This document shows positions 27,037 to 36,735 of a DNA stretch of 64,000 nucleotides, piece after piece (the first letter of the stretch is position 1; each line of letters opens with the position of its first letter). The position numbers and the translations under genes were made by a program. The notes under the pieces are model-generated. The model did no database searches. It was not told the origin of the DNA and saw only the letters and a program-made list of their open reading frames with translations. Source of the stretch: MPNP01 sp026710155 (lineage in GTDB: Bacteria > Pseudomonadota > Alphaproteobacteria > Rhodobacterales > Rhodobacteraceae); contig OZ241737.1 in NCBI GenBank assembly GCA_965200885.1, positions 1,736,001-1,800,000 on the forward strand. Reading direction: 5' to 3'.

Positions 27037-28458
27037 ATGCGATATGAACGTGACATGATGGGTTATGGCAAGGAAGGAATCCGTATCGCCTGGCCCAATG
27101 AGGCAAGGATTGCCGTTCAATTTGTCATCAATTATGAGGAAGGCGGAGAAAACTGCCTCCTTCATGACGATGAAGCTTCAGAAGCATTCCTTTCAGAAAT
27201 CATAGGGGCTTCTCCATGGTCTGGCCAAAGGCATTGGAACATGGAGTCCATTTATGAATATGGTTCACGATCAGGTTATTGGCGTTTGCACAGTGCCTTC
27301 ACCAAAGCCAATATACCTGTAACTGTTTATGGTGTGGCTACGGCCCTGGCACGGTCTCCCGAACAGGTAGCATCCATGAAAGAGGCCAATTGGGAGGTCG
27401 CCAGTCATGGTTTGAAATGGATTGAGTACAAGGATTTTCCAATTGAAGAGGAACGGGCACATATGGAAGAGGCCATTGCCCTACATGCATGTGTTGTCGG
27501 CAATCGACCGCTAGGATGGTATACCGGAAGAAGTTCAATGAACACCATTCGATTGGCTACGCAAGAGGGAGGATTTGAATATGTGTCGGATAGTTATGCG
27601 GATGATTTGCCTTACTGGATTGCAATCGATGGAAAAAACCAGTTAATTGTACCTTACACGCTTGATGCCAATGACATGAGGTTTGCCACCTACCAGGGTT
27701 TCAACACGGGAATGGATTTTTTCACCTATCTCAAGGACAGTTTTGATGTTCTATACCGGGAAGGAATGGATGGATTTCCAAAAATGATGTCCGTTGGATT
27801 GCATTGCCGATTGATAGGCAGGCCCGGAAGAATGTCAGGATTGCTTCGGTTTATTGAATACATCAATGACAAGGACAAGGTTTGGACACCTACAAGGCTT
27901 GAGATAGCCAGGCATTGGACCCGACACTATCCACAACAGTTGTCGTTCAAACCCACTTCACTAACCAAAAAGGATTTCATAAAAATCTTCGGGGGCATAA
28001 TCGAGCATTCCCCGTGGGTAGCCGAAAAGGCCTATAATCTGGAGTTGGGTCCGGCGCATGATTGCCTAGAGGGAATTCACAGTGCTTTTTGCCGGGTTTT
28101 GAGGAGCAGTTCGGAGGAGGAAAAACTGATTATTCTGAACAAACATCCGGAATTGGCTGGCAAGGCAGCAAAAAGCGGGAAACTCGGTTCATCTTCAAAA
28201 AGCGAACAGCATTCCAGAGGACTGGATCAACTGAAGGAAAAAGAAGGATGGAAGCTTGATGATTTGAATGGTGAATATCTGAAAAAATTTGGATTTCCAT
28301 ATATTATTGCCGTCAAGGATTATGACAAAAAAACCATTTTTCTGGAAATGGAAAAACGGATAAACCGTTCCCAGGAAGTTGAATTCAGGGAAGCCTGTCA
28401 TCAGGTTGAAAGAATTGCCTGGTATAGGATAAAAGAGATATTTGATCGGGGAGATTAG
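27037..28458 (+). CDS. Allantoinase PuuE fused to OHCU decarboxylase (UraD)
   Basis: 473 aa fusion. Residues 1-300 are a polysaccharide-deacetylase-fold allantoinase of the PuuE type: NYEEGGENCLLHDD near 33, WEVASHGLKWIEY near 118, and the SVGLHCRLIGRPGR motif near 250. Residues about 310-473 are a UraD domain (2-oxo-4-hydroxy-4-carboxy-5-ureidoimidazoline decarboxylase) with HSPWVAEKAY and LNKHPELAGKAAKSG. Together they form allantoin from the uricase product and open it to allantoate. ATG 27037 is preferred over GTG 27031. First of three ureide genes. Confidence 0.92.
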   Translation: MRYERDMMGYGKEGIRIAWPNEARIAVQFVINYEEGGENCLLHDDEASEAFLSEIIGASPWSGQRHWNMESIYEYGSRSGYWRLHSAFTKANIPVTVYGVATALARSPEQVASMKEANWEVASHGLKWIEYKDFPIEEERAHMEEAIALHACVVGNRPLGWYTGRSSMNTIRLATQEGGFEYVSDSYADDLPYWIAIDGKNQLIVPYTLDANDMRFATYQGFNTGMDFFTYLKDSFDVLYREGMDGFPKMMSVGLHCRLIGRPGRMSGLLRFIEYINDKDKVWTPTRLEIARHWTRHYPQQLSFKPTSLTKKDFIKIFGGIIEHSPWVAEKAYNLELGPAHDCLEGIHSAFCRVLRSSSEEEKLIILNKHPELAGKAAKSGKLGSSSKSEQHSRGLDQLKEKEGWKLDDLNGEYLKKFGFPYIIAVKDYDKKTIFLEMEKRINRSQEVEFREACHQVERIAWYRIKEIFDRGD

Positions 28459-28459
28459 A

Positions 28460-29278
28460 ATGAGTAGGGATTATTTCAATCCAATTGGCGGTCTTCCGCC
28501 CCAGATGGAATTGACAACCGACCGGGCCCTGTCAACCAATGCCTATTTGGTGATCCCAGCAAGATCACTGACAGACATTGTTACGAGCAATCTTCCATAT
28601 TGGGAAGATACCAGATTATGGATCTTGGCCCAACCCCAATCCGGCTTTATTCAAACCTTTACCCATTACCTGATGGAAGTAGAACCGGGAGGCGGCAGCC
28701 CGAATGCCGAACCTGATTCAGAGTGTGAAGCAATCCTGTTTGTTACCGAAGGGGAGTTTGCACTTCGATTGCATGGTAATGAACTCTTTAACCTGGAATC
28801 TGGCAATTACGTTTATTTGCCACCTGATGAAGAATGGTCTCTCAGAAATGTTGGAAACGGGGTTGGGAATTTTCACTGGATACGAAAAAGGTACGAATTC
28901 ATTGATGGTGTTTCTCCACCGGATTTTTTCATTTCCCAAGATCGGGAAGTTGTACCTGAACCCATGGTGAATTCGAATGGAACATGGTTTACCCAACGCT
29001 TTGTCAATCCGGATGATATTTCCCACGACATGCATGTCAACATAGTTTCCTTCGAACCAGGCGGTTCCATTCCCTTTTTGGAAACCCACCCAATGGAGCA
29101 TGGAATATATATCTTGCAGGGCAAAGGAGTGTATAATCTCAACAATGACTGGGTAGAAGTCGAGGCAGGAGATTATCTGTCCCTTAGGGCATTTTGCCCC
29201 CAGGCATGCTATGCTGGTGGTCCCAACCAATTCCGCTATCTCCTTTACAAGAATGTCAACCGTCATCCACGATTCTGA
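28460..29278 (+). CDS. allE: (S)-ureidoglycine aminohydrolase
   Basis: Bicupin Mn enzyme that converts (S)-ureidoglycine to (S)-ureidoglycolate and ammonia. 272 aa with two cupin halves: ECEAILFVTEGEFALRLHG near 87 and EHGIYILQGKGVYNLNNDW near 212. Start ATG 28460 follows GGGGAG and comes one base after the puuE-uraD stop; the in-frame ATG at 28442 lies inside that gene. It is co-transcribed with the flanking genes. Confidence 0.9.
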   Translation: MSRDYFNPIGGLPPQMELTTDRALSTNAYLVIPARSLTDIVTSNLPYWEDTRLWILAQPQSGFIQTFTHYLMEVEPGGGSPNAEPDSECEAILFVTEGEFALRLHGNELFNLESGNYVYLPPDEEWSLRNVGNGVGNFHWIRKRYEFIDGVSPPDFFISQDREVVPEPMVNSNGTWFTQRFVNPDDISHDMHVNIVSFEPGGSIPFLETHPMEHGIYILQGKGVYNLNNDWVEVEAGDYLSLRAFCPQACYAGGPNQFRYLLYKNVNRHPRF

Positions 29279-29355
29279 TCCTTGGGAAGTCAGGAGGGTG
29301 TTGATAAGACGGGATACATTGAGACAATACTTAATTTGTGACTGAACGGAGTAAG

Positions 29356-29853
29356 ATGGCCAAAGAAATTATGGAAATCAAAGCCAATTTGATCAGTGAT
29401 GAAAAATTCTACCCCTTTGGTGAAATTATACGGTTGAATACGACTGCACCCATAACCATCAATCAGGGAGAGTGTTTTCGTTTCAATGATTTGGCAAATT
29501 TGGACCATGATCCCGATGGAAGAATGGGTATCAGCATATTTGAATCTTCCATAAGGACGATTCCCCACCAGTTCAATCTTGTCGAAAGACATCCCCATGG
29601 TTGTCAATTCTTTTTGTCAATGGACAATGAACCATTCCTGATCATCGTAGCACCGGATCAGGATGGGATGCCGGGAACCCCCAAAGCCTTTATTACTGGC
29701 AAATACCAAGGTATAAATTTCAACCGGGGGACTTGGCACGGGGTATTGACTCCAATCCAAGGGTCAGGAAAATTTCTGGTTATTGACTGGATTGGTCCCA
29801 AGGAAAACTTGGAGGAATATATTTATCCTGATTTTTGGAAGGTGGTTATTTAA
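29356..29853 (+). CDS. allA: Ureidoglycolate lyase
   Basis: Splits ureidoglycolate to glyoxylate and urea. 165 aa, AllA fold: EIKANLISDEKFYPFGE at the N-terminus, LVERHPHGCQFFLSMD near 82, and the GTWHGVLTPI segment near 131. ATG 29356 has GGAG six bases upstream; GTG 29338 is a weaker alternative. It completes the route from the uricase product to glyoxylate except for the allantoate hydrolase step, which is not in the window. Confidence 0.9.
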   Translation: MAKEIMEIKANLISDEKFYPFGEIIRLNTTAPITINQGECFRFNDLANLDHDPDGRMGISIFESSIRTIPHQFNLVERHPHGCQFFLSMDNEPFLIIVAPDQDGMPGTPKAFITGKYQGINFNRGTWHGVLTPIQGSGKFLVIDWIGPKENLEEYIYPDFWKVVI

Positions 29854-29859
29854 CCTTCC

Positions 29860-30402
29860 TCATGAACCAACCGTATATTTTTTTCTCCACTCTTGGGGAG
29901 TATGATTTAATTCCAGACCCCAAATACCCAGTCTTTTGTTTCTTGCCCATTGCTCCGCCTTGAAATACTTGTTCCCGAAGGCAGATACTGCCAATCCCCT
30001 CTTGATTAACCAAAGGTTTATATTTTCATCCCCATAAAATATCGTGCCTACTTCACGACCATAAAGATCAGTTTTACTGACCTTCACCTCAACTGTTTTT
30101 CCTCCAATTTTTTTGATTAAGGCGGATTTTGCAATTGCTCCAATCGGAACAGATTGACCGTTTTGATCGTACGCAAATTGGTCGTACTCAGGCGCATCAA
30201 CATCATCCAATCGTATTTCATAGCCATTGCATCGGATACTATCTCCATCAATTACATATGCCTTTCCGTTAATCGTATATGAAGCAGCGGGATGTTTATA
30301 TCTTGATTTTACCCGATATTTTTTTGTTGGTTTCTGTCTTGGCCTTCTTCTACCAGATGCGATAACAAGACGTAAAAGCTTTTTCGTAAAAAAACCGAAC
30401 AT
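29860..30402 (-). CDS. Thermonuclease-family (SNase-like) protein
   Basis: 180 aa. A basic N-terminal region (RRRPRQKPTKKYRVKSRYK) precedes an SNase domain: KAYVIDGDSIRCNGYEIRLDDVDAPEYDQ at about 47-75, KTDLYGREVGTI near 110-121, and WLIKRGLAVSAFG near 130. These contain the Ca-binding Asp and catalytic Arg positions of staphylococcal nuclease. There is no convincing signal peptide, so its place in the cell is unclear. Confidence 0.8.
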   Translation of the reverse strand: MFGFFTKKLLRLVIASGRRRPRQKPTKKYRVKSRYKHPAASYTINGKAYVIDGDSIRCNGYEIRLDDVDAPEYDQFAYDQNGQSVPIGAIAKSALIKKIGGKTVEVKVSKTDLYGREVGTIFYGDENINLWLIKRGLAVSAFGNKYFKAEQWARNKRLGIWGLELNHTPQEWRKKYTVGS

Positions 30403-30434
30403 TGAGTGAATTTTCCCGGATAATTCCCAAATCT

Positions 30435-30962
30435 TTATTTGAACTGGTTCAGGTTTTTACTTGAGTGCCGACAAGCCAGAAGGGTGATCTTGCCGGCTGT
30501 AATGGCATCTTCCAAAGCATCATGGTGTTTGAAGCTAATGCCCAACCAGTCAGCAAGAGATTTCAGTCCGAAACTTTCGCCTTGTCGATCTGATTGCCAT
30601 ACATTGCGAGCAATTTTGCAGCTATCCAACCAAGTGGCATTCAATCTCGGGATACCATAAAAATCTGCGGCCCGATTCATGACACTCTCATCAAATGAGG
30701 TATGGCTGACAATAATGGTACCATCCAACCTTTGCTGCAATTCTTCCTGGATTTCCATGAAATCGGGTTCAGTCAGTACCTGTTCGGGTCTGATTCCGTG
30801 CACCTTTATGTTTTGGTAATGAAAGATGGTCTTGGGATTGACAAGGGTTGACCAGGTATCAATGATTGATCCATTGAAGAAATGGGCAATCCCAATTTGA
30901 CATATGCTTTCCGGATATTGATTGGCTGTCTCGACATCCAATGCGTTGAAGGTAAGTGTCAT
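30435..30962 (-). CDS. DEDDh 3'-5' exonuclease (DnaQ-like)
   Basis: 175 aa, single exonuclease domain. ExoI FNALDVETANQYP (residues 5-17), ExoII HTSFDESVMNRAA (about 102-114) and ExoIII HHDALEDAITAG (about 149-160) supply the DEDD residues and the catalytic His. Such stand-alone proteins resemble the epsilon subunit or RNase T-type nucleases; the exact substrate cannot be told. Confidence 0.85.
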   Translation of the reverse strand: MTLTFNALDVETANQYPESICQIGIAHFFNGSIIDTWSTLVNPKTIFHYQNIKVHGIRPEQVLTEPDFMEIQEELQQRLDGTIIVSHTSFDESVMNRAADFYGIPRLNATWLDSCKIARNVWQSDRQGESFGLKSLADWLGISFKHHDALEDAITAGKITLLACRHSSKNLNQFK

Positions 30963-30998
30963 TGAGAATCAATCTTCTGGGTGCGCGGATTGTACAAT

Positions 30999-33530
30999 TC
31001 AATCTCGATTGTAAAGAATGCTTGAAGGTTTCGTATTCAGGGGCTGGGAAAAATAGAACAGACTGGCCACCAATGACATGAAAGCGCCGCCCAACACAAT
31101 CATCAGTCCTGAAACAGGTTCAACCACGTAGGAAGCCTGTAAAACATACTTCATGACAGCCCATCCACCGGTTATACCTGCAAAAAAAGCAACCAAACTT
31201 GCTGAGAGGCCCAATATGATTGATCTCAGGGCAAGGCTTAGCATAAGGGTTCTTCGTGTTGCACCAATGACTTTCAAAATGGCCGATTCATATACCCTTG
31301 CAGCAACCGAGCTGGCTGATGCACCCAGCAATACAACAAATCCAAGGACGAGAGTAATACCTGAAGCATAAATGATGGCAGAACCAAGTCCTGAGAGCAA
31401 TCTGGCTACATTGGCAATTCCTTCAGATACCGATATGACCGTGATGCTTGGATATGCAGAGGTAATTGTATCAAACAATTCTTCCTCGTTGTCGGCATCA
31501 GAATAAATGGTGGCAATATGAGAATGAGGTGCACCAGCAAGGGCACTCGGGTTCATGGATAGTATAAAGCCCAGACCGACACTTGAAAAATCCACACTCC
31601 TGAAGTTGACTATTTCAGCCTCAATGTTTCGACCGAGTATATTGAGTGTAATATAATCCCCCAGCTTGAGACCAAGTTCCCTCCCTTCATCCTCGGAAAA
31701 GCTGACCAGTGGAGGGCCACTGTAATCCTCCTCCCACCAGGTACCTTCGGTAATGATCGTATTTTCCGGTGGGGCAGTCGAATAGGTAATACCGCGATCA
31801 CCTTCCAGGACCCAATGATCGCCGGATATTTCACGGGAAGGAAGACCATTAATTTCAGTAATGATCCCCCGTAGCATGGGTGCGGATTCAATCTTTGAAA
31901 CACCTGGATTTGACAAGATCATTTCACTTAGCTGTCCAATATCCTGGTTTTGGATATCAATGACAAAAAATGTCGGCGCAACTTGTGGAATGTCACTGGT
32001 TATGTTTCTAAGCAGGTTGTTGGAAATTTGGCCGATTGAAGCCAAAACGGACAGTCCAAGTCCTAAAGCCAGGGTCAGTGAAATGACCCCGTTTCCCGCT
32101 TCACCAATTGACCTTAGTGCCAATCCTAGCGAGATTTTGCCTCTTACCAATTTTGAATGACCCAGCCGGAAGGACAGGAATTTTGAGGCCTGGGCAATTA
32201 ATCCAAGGGTCAAGAGTGTACCAGCAATGCCACCTGAAATATACAAGGTCAGCCTTGGGATTCCCGAAAAATACGATGCCGAAGCAATAAACAGGATTAT
32301 TAACACGATGAGAACAATTCCATAGGGCTTTGCCCGTATCTTCCATGGATTGATCATCGTATCACGATACAAGGCTCCGGGTTTGATATCACAGGATTTG
32401 GCCAATGACCATATTGAAAAGATCAATCCAATCAATAACCCGTAAAATGCAGCTTCCAGAAGGTTTGTCAGATGGATTTGAAAATCGAAGGGAACGGGCA
32501 AAAATTCAGATAAAACCGATTCCAGCAGGTAGGGTATCAGAATGCCGACAAGTAGCCCAAAAACAATGCCGATAACAATCAGGACCAATACTTGAAAGAG
32601 ATAAATGAAAAAGATTGTAAACTGTTCAGCGCCAAGTGTTTTCAAGGTGGCAATGACCTTGGTCTTGCTTTCCAGATAAGTTGATACTGTCAACGAGATA
32701 CCTATGCCCCCAACGACCAAACCTGCCAATCCAACCAAGGTCAGGAATGCTCCAACTCTCCCCACCAGTTCCTGAATGCCGGGTGCACCGTTTCTTTTGT
32801 CACGCCAGGAAAAGGTATTACCCAAGGCGCTTTCGGCATCTGACAGCAACGCATCAATATCCGAATTTTCCGGTATGATCATTCGATATCTTGAGGAAAA
32901 CAAAGTACCTTCATCTATGAGCCCGGAGTTTTCCAAATCCTTCAAAAGAACCATTGTTCTGGGTCCAAGCGAAAAATTCCCACCTGTTTCATCGGGCTCA
33001 CGGAGGATGACTCCCTTGAGAACAAAGGTATTGTAACCAAGCCTGAATTCCGAACCGAACTTTAGTCCGAGTCTTTCAACAAGGGCAACTTGCATGACAG
33101 CGCCAGGAATGCCATCAACCGGTTTGAGGGCATCTTCCAGAGTCATATCATCTTTGAGTATTAAATTCCCGTAAAGTGGATAGATATCGTCCACTGCCTT
33201 GATCTGAGTCAGGGCACGTTCGATTTCACCATCTTCACTTGCCACGGCCATTGAACGAAACTCGACGATTTCGGAAATCATGGATGCGTTTTCCTCCATC
33301 CACTCTTGTTCCTTTGGATTGGCATATCGATAGGCAAATTCCATCTCTATATCGCCACCCAATATTGTTGCACCCTGTTTTTCGAGACTCTGCTCAATTC
33401 CTGATTGAACAAGACCGATGGCGGTTACTGAAGCCACACCAAGGGCCAGACAAACAACGAGTATCCGAAATTTCCCGATCCCACCCCTCAGTTCCCGCAT
33501 GGCAATTCGCAAAGGTGCAAGGAAATTCAT
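30999..33530 (-). CDS. ABC transporter permease, FtsX-like (YbbP family)
   Basis: 843 aa inner-membrane protein with MacB/FtsX-type topology: helix 1 at about 20-42, a large periplasmic domain, three helices around 250-375, then two further helices, a second periplasmic domain and three terminal helices. It belongs with the ATPase encoded just upstream. YbbAP pairs next to tesA are conserved in proteobacteria; the substrate is not firmly known (lipid or lipoprotein-related export is suspected). Confidence 0.85.
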   Translation of the reverse strand: MNFLAPLRIAMRELRGGIGKFRILVVCLALGVASVTAIGLVQSGIEQSLEKQGATILGGDIEMEFAYRYANPKEQEWMEENASMISEIVEFRSMAVASEDGEIERALTQIKAVDDIYPLYGNLILKDDMTLEDALKPVDGIPGAVMQVALVERLGLKFGSEFRLGYNTFVLKGVILREPDETGGNFSLGPRTMVLLKDLENSGLIDEGTLFSSRYRMIIPENSDIDALLSDAESALGNTFSWRDKRNGAPGIQELVGRVGAFLTLVGLAGLVVGGIGISLTVSTYLESKTKVIATLKTLGAEQFTIFFIYLFQVLVLIVIGIVFGLLVGILIPYLLESVLSEFLPVPFDFQIHLTNLLEAAFYGLLIGLIFSIWSLAKSCDIKPGALYRDTMINPWKIRAKPYGIVLIVLIILFIASASYFSGIPRLTLYISGGIAGTLLTLGLIAQASKFLSFRLGHSKLVRGKISLGLALRSIGEAGNGVISLTLALGLGLSVLASIGQISNNLLRNITSDIPQVAPTFFVIDIQNQDIGQLSEMILSNPGVSKIESAPMLRGIITEINGLPSREISGDHWVLEGDRGITYSTAPPENTIITEGTWWEEDYSGPPLVSFSEDEGRELGLKLGDYITLNILGRNIEAEIVNFRSVDFSSVGLGFILSMNPSALAGAPHSHIATIYSDADNEEELFDTITSAYPSITVISVSEGIANVARLLSGLGSAIIYASGITLVLGFVVLLGASASSVAARVYESAILKVIGATRRTLMLSLALRSIILGLSASLVAFFAGITGGWAVMKYVLQASYVVEPVSGLMIVLGGAFMSLVASLFYFSQPLNTKPSSILYNRD

Positions 33531-33539
33531 TTAATGATC

Positions 33540-34217
33540 CTATGACGAAGAAACAATTTGACCGTCCTGTAGGCTGATGACTTCATTACAGCGATGGGCT
33601 AAATTCTTTGAATGGGTTACCAGGATCAGGGTGGTGCCTCTTTTATCATTAAGGTCAAATAACAAGTCAATGACCTTTTCGCTATTGGCTGCATCAAGGT
33701 TTCCGGTCGGTTCATCAGCCAGAAGCAGGCTTGGTCGAGGTACACTTGCCCTTGCCAAGGCAACCCTTTGTTGTTCACCTCCGGAAAGTTGATAGGGGTA
33801 ATGCTTCAGCCTTTCCTTTAAGCCAACCGAGATCAACTCCTCTTCGGCCCGTTCAAAGGCCCCCTTATCCCCAGCCAACTCAAGGGGTATGGCAACATTT
33901 TCGATTGCCGTTAACGTTGGAATTAAATGAAATGATTGAAAAACCACTCCAACATTGGTTCGTCGGAAACGGGCAAGTTCATCCTCGCTCATGCCGGAGA
34001 TGGGGTGACCAAGCGAGAATATTTCACCCTTGGTAATCTTTTCAAGACCTGCCATGAGCATCAAGAGTGAAGATTTGCCGGAACCTGATGGGCCGGTAAT
34101 TCCCAATGTTTCACGATGGTTGACGCTCAGGTTTATTCCATTGATGATATTGACGAGTCCAGCATTTCCTTTAAGTATCAGAAAGACATCTTTTAATTCG
34201 AGTATGTTTTTTGTCAT
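33540..34217 (-). CDS. ABC transporter ATP-binding protein (YbbA family)
   Basis: 225 aa. Walker A GPSGSGKSS near 45, Q-loop FQSFHLIPTLTA near 92, signature LSGGEQQRVALARA near 145, Walker B LLLADEPTGNLD near 165. ATG 34217 starts the normal YbbA N-terminus (MTKNILELKDV); the longer frame to 34340 would overlap tesA. Its start codon overlaps the start codon of the divergent tesA gene (CATG). Confidence 0.88.
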   Translation of the reverse strand: MTKNILELKDVFLILKGNAGLVNIINGINLSVNHRETLGITGPSGSGKSSLLMLMAGLEKITKGEIFSLGHPISGMSEDELARFRRTNVGVVFQSFHLIPTLTAIENVAIPLELAGDKGAFERAEEELISVGLKERLKHYPYQLSGGEQQRVALARASVPRPSLLLADEPTGNLDAANSEKVIDLLFDLNDKRGTTLILVTHSKNLAHRCNEVISLQDGQIVSSS

Positions 34218-34923
34218 GGAATTACTTTTACCCCGATTGATTTCCACAAAATATGGAGTTTCAGGGTTTTTCTGCAAGTTGCTGCTGATAGTAACAATTT
34301 TTTTGACGGCATTGCCCACAAAGGTTTCGGCAGAATACAAGATCAGCTTTTTTGGTGATAGTCTGGTCCAGGGATTTGGCTTGTATCCCGAGGATGGAAT
34401 GGTATCCCAGATGCAGGAATGGTTCGATCAAAGAAATGTCCCCATCAAATTGACCAATTCCGGCGTTTCCGGAGATACCACTGCAGGTGGCAAAGCCCGT
34501 ATAAGCTGGACCTTGCAGGAGGGTTTTGACGGTATCATTATTTTGCTTGGTGGCAACGATTTACTGAGGGGCATCGATGTTGGTGAATCCAGAAACAATC
34601 TTCGTGCAATCCTTGAAGTAACTGCTGAAAACAAAATGCCTACCTTGTTGGTCGGTCACGAAGCACCTTCCAACTACGGCCAGGACTACAAGGCCGAATT
34701 CGAACAGATTTTCCATGAACTCAGCAATGAATTCGATTTAATCCTGTTTCCCAGAATATTCGACCCGATTGACAGATTGGGATCACGGGAAGAAGTCAGG
34801 GAAATCTATCTTCAGGATGATTTGCTGCATCCCAACAGGGAAGGTGTACACAAAATTGTGAACGAACTTGGACCCTATGTATTGGAATTGATGGAGGTAA
34901 TCGAAGAATCTCGGCACCAATGA
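34216..34923 (+). CDS. tesA: SGNH-fold acyl-CoA thioesterase/arylesterase TesA
   Basis: 235 aa, secreted to the periplasm (hydrophobic segment KLLLIVTIFLTALPTKVSA at about 20-38). Block I FFGDSLVQGFGL (catalytic Ser), block III LLGGNDLLRG and block V DDLLHPN (Asp-His) give the SGNH catalytic set. It is divergent from ybbA with overlapping start codons, the usual genomic partner in proteobacteria. Confidence 0.9.
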   Translation: MELLLPRLISTKYGVSGFFCKLLLIVTIFLTALPTKVSAEYKISFFGDSLVQGFGLYPEDGMVSQMQEWFDQRNVPIKLTNSGVSGDTTAGGKARISWTLQEGFDGIIILLGGNDLLRGIDVGESRNNLRAILEVTAENKMPTLLVGHEAPSNYGQDYKAEFEQIFHELSNEFDLILFPRIFDPIDRLGSREEVREIYLQDDLLHPNREGVHKIVNELGPYVLELMEVIEESRHQ

Positions 34924-35004
34924 CGGGAATTTGATTTGATTTGCAGTACTTATGAAATTTCATTAACCTGAAAGCATGAATCAAACAGGAGTGGTGAAAG
35001 TAAA

Positions 35005-35439
35005 ATGAAATTCAAATCTCTTATTGCGGTTATTTGCCTGATATTAATCCCGGTTGCAGGAACTGCAGGTTCAGTTCTTCCGGAGGATGCAATTCAGGCT
35101 CGACAGGAGATCATGAAGTTTATCGGTTCCAACATGAGAAGTCTGGGTGCCATTCAAAGGGGACAGGCTGAATTCGAACCAGCAATGACCAAAAGTATCG
35201 GTCATGCCATTCATGCCATGTCATTATCCCTTCCTTTCTTGTTTGTAGAAGGTTCGTTCGATGGCGATACGGATTCCAAGCAGGAAATCATGACATCGGA
35301 TGGATTTGGGGTTCATCTCAACAATATGATTAATGCAAGTCTTATGCTGAAAAATGCAGCAAGCGAGGATGACTTCGCTATGGCTTTTTCACAATTGGGA
35401 CAAACCTGTTCTGCCTGTCATAGGGAATTCAGAAAATAG
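35005..35439 (+). CDS. Cytochrome c' (class II c-type cytochrome)
   Basis: 144 aa. Signal peptide KSLIAVICLILIPVAGTAGS, then a four-helix domain with the haem site CSACHREFRK at the very C-terminus (about 135-144), which defines class II. Members bind NO or CO or carry electrons. A GGAG precedes the ATG. It is followed after 23 bp by a diheme cytochrome and probably forms an operon with it. Confidence 0.88.
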   Translation: MKFKSLIAVICLILIPVAGTAGSVLPEDAIQARQEIMKFIGSNMRSLGAIQRGQAEFEPAMTKSIGHAIHAMSLSLPFLFVEGSFDGDTDSKQEIMTSDGFGVHLNNMINASLMLKNAASEDDFAMAFSQLGQTCSACHREFRK

Positions 35440-35462
35440 TCATCATCAAGAGAATTGCCCTA

Positions 35463-36338
35463 TTGGCAATTCTTCTACTTTGTCTGATAATGGTATTCGT
35501 TGGGTTGACCTACCCACAGAGAATTGCGGTTGAAGAGTTTAGGAGTCAGATTTCTGCCAGCTATGAACCAGATCCAAACAAGGGCGAAATTCTATTTCAT
35601 CTTGGGGGATGTGGAAATTGTCATCTGAACCGCAATCCAGAATCACCCAACTTTAACCTGCTGACGGGAGGAGAGGTACTGTCAACACCGGTTGGCAGGT
35701 TTTATCCACCTAATATAACCCCCAATCCAAGTGCCGGTATCGGCAACTGGAGTGATCTGGATTTCATCAATGCCATGGTGAGGGGTATCAGCCCCGAGGG
35801 CAAGCACTATTCTCCCTCATTTCCATACACCTCCTATTCAAAAGCCACTTATGAAGATCTGCTGGACATAAAGGCCTATATTTTCAGCCTGGATGGGGTG
35901 AGCGAAGAATCAAACCCACATGACCTTATTTTTCCATTCAATTTTTCCATCATCAACTTACCTTGGAAAATGCTGTTTCTGGAATCACCAGATTTTGAAT
36001 ACAACTCGGAAAAAAGCGAGGAATGGAATAGGGGTGCTTATCTGGTGAATGGTCTTGGACATTGTGGAAGTTGCCATACACCAAGAAATTTACTTTTTGC
36101 CGAAAAGGCAGGACAACAATTCCAGGGAGCTCAACCACTCAAATCCGGTGAAAAGGAGGCACCGGCAATAGCTGGTCTGGATAGGGATGAAATCTTGAAT
36201 GCCCTGGATGAATGGTCGGGTGCAGTGAGTGAAACAAGTGCCATGTATCTCGTTACTCAAGCCTATTCAAATTATGCCTCATTTGAAGACCTTGCGGCTA
36301 TTGCAACCTATCTGTCAGACCTCAATCCACAAAATTAA
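35463..36338 (+). CDS. Diheme c-type cytochrome
   Basis: 291 aa. A hydrophobic N-terminal segment (export signal or anchor) is followed by two cytochrome c domains with CGNCH near residue 50 and CGSCH near 200; the spacing and the ITPNPSAGIGNWSDLDF segment match the cytochrome subunit of membrane alcohol/gluconate-type dehydrogenases and related diheme proteins. The start is uncertain: TTG 35463 is the first usable codon, while the frame stays open upstream to the previous gene with no ATG or GTG. Confidence 0.82.
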   Translation: MAILLLCLIMVFVGLTYPQRIAVEEFRSQISASYEPDPNKGEILFHLGGCGNCHLNRNPESPNFNLLTGGEVLSTPVGRFYPPNITPNPSAGIGNWSDLDFINAMVRGISPEGKHYSPSFPYTSYSKATYEDLLDIKAYIFSLDGVSEESNPHDLIFPFNFSIINLPWKMLFLESPDFEYNSEKSEEWNRGAYLVNGLGHCGSCHTPRNLLFAEKAGQQFQGAQPLKSGEKEAPAIAGLDRDEILNALDEWSGAVSETSAMYLVTQAYSNYASFEDLAAIATYLSDLNPQN

Positions 36339-36519
36339 AGGGGTTATATACACAAAGTCACTTTCTACCCGGAATTAGTTTTCGATGACATTCTCTATTC
36401 CTTGGTCTTGGCTGTTATCTTGACCGAAATCACTTTTCATGCCATTTACAAAAAAATTAGTTGGATATTACTAGATTTTATTAACCATATTATTGTCATT
36501 TGAAAGTAAAGGAGTTTGA

Positions 36520-36735
36520 ATGACATTCAATGAATATAGGCGAATTAACAAGACAGATATTTTAAGTTATTCACTGATGAGTACTGTTGTATCTGTTGGA
36601 TTGTTATACCCATCTGAATTTTCGGTTGAAAAATATTCAAGTAAACCTGGACAAGATTTAAAATCTGTTGGGAATGATATATGGAAAGTTATAAATTTAC
36701 ATGAAAAAACAAAAACCGAGAAGGCAGGCGCTTAA
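36520..36735 (+). CDS. Small hypothetical protein
   Basis: 71 aa, not recognised. ATG preceded by AAAGGAG, 7 nt upstream, a strong ribosome site. A weakly hydrophobic stretch (SLMSTVVSVGLLYPS) lies at about 22-36 and a charged C-terminus follows. Its 3' end overlaps the open frame of the DUF2335-like gene, so it may be the displaced N-terminus of one frameshifted gene. Confidence 0.5.
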   Translation: MTFNEYRRINKTDILSYSLMSTVVSVGLLYPSEFSVEKYSSKPGQDLKSVGNDIWKVINLHEKTKTEKAGA

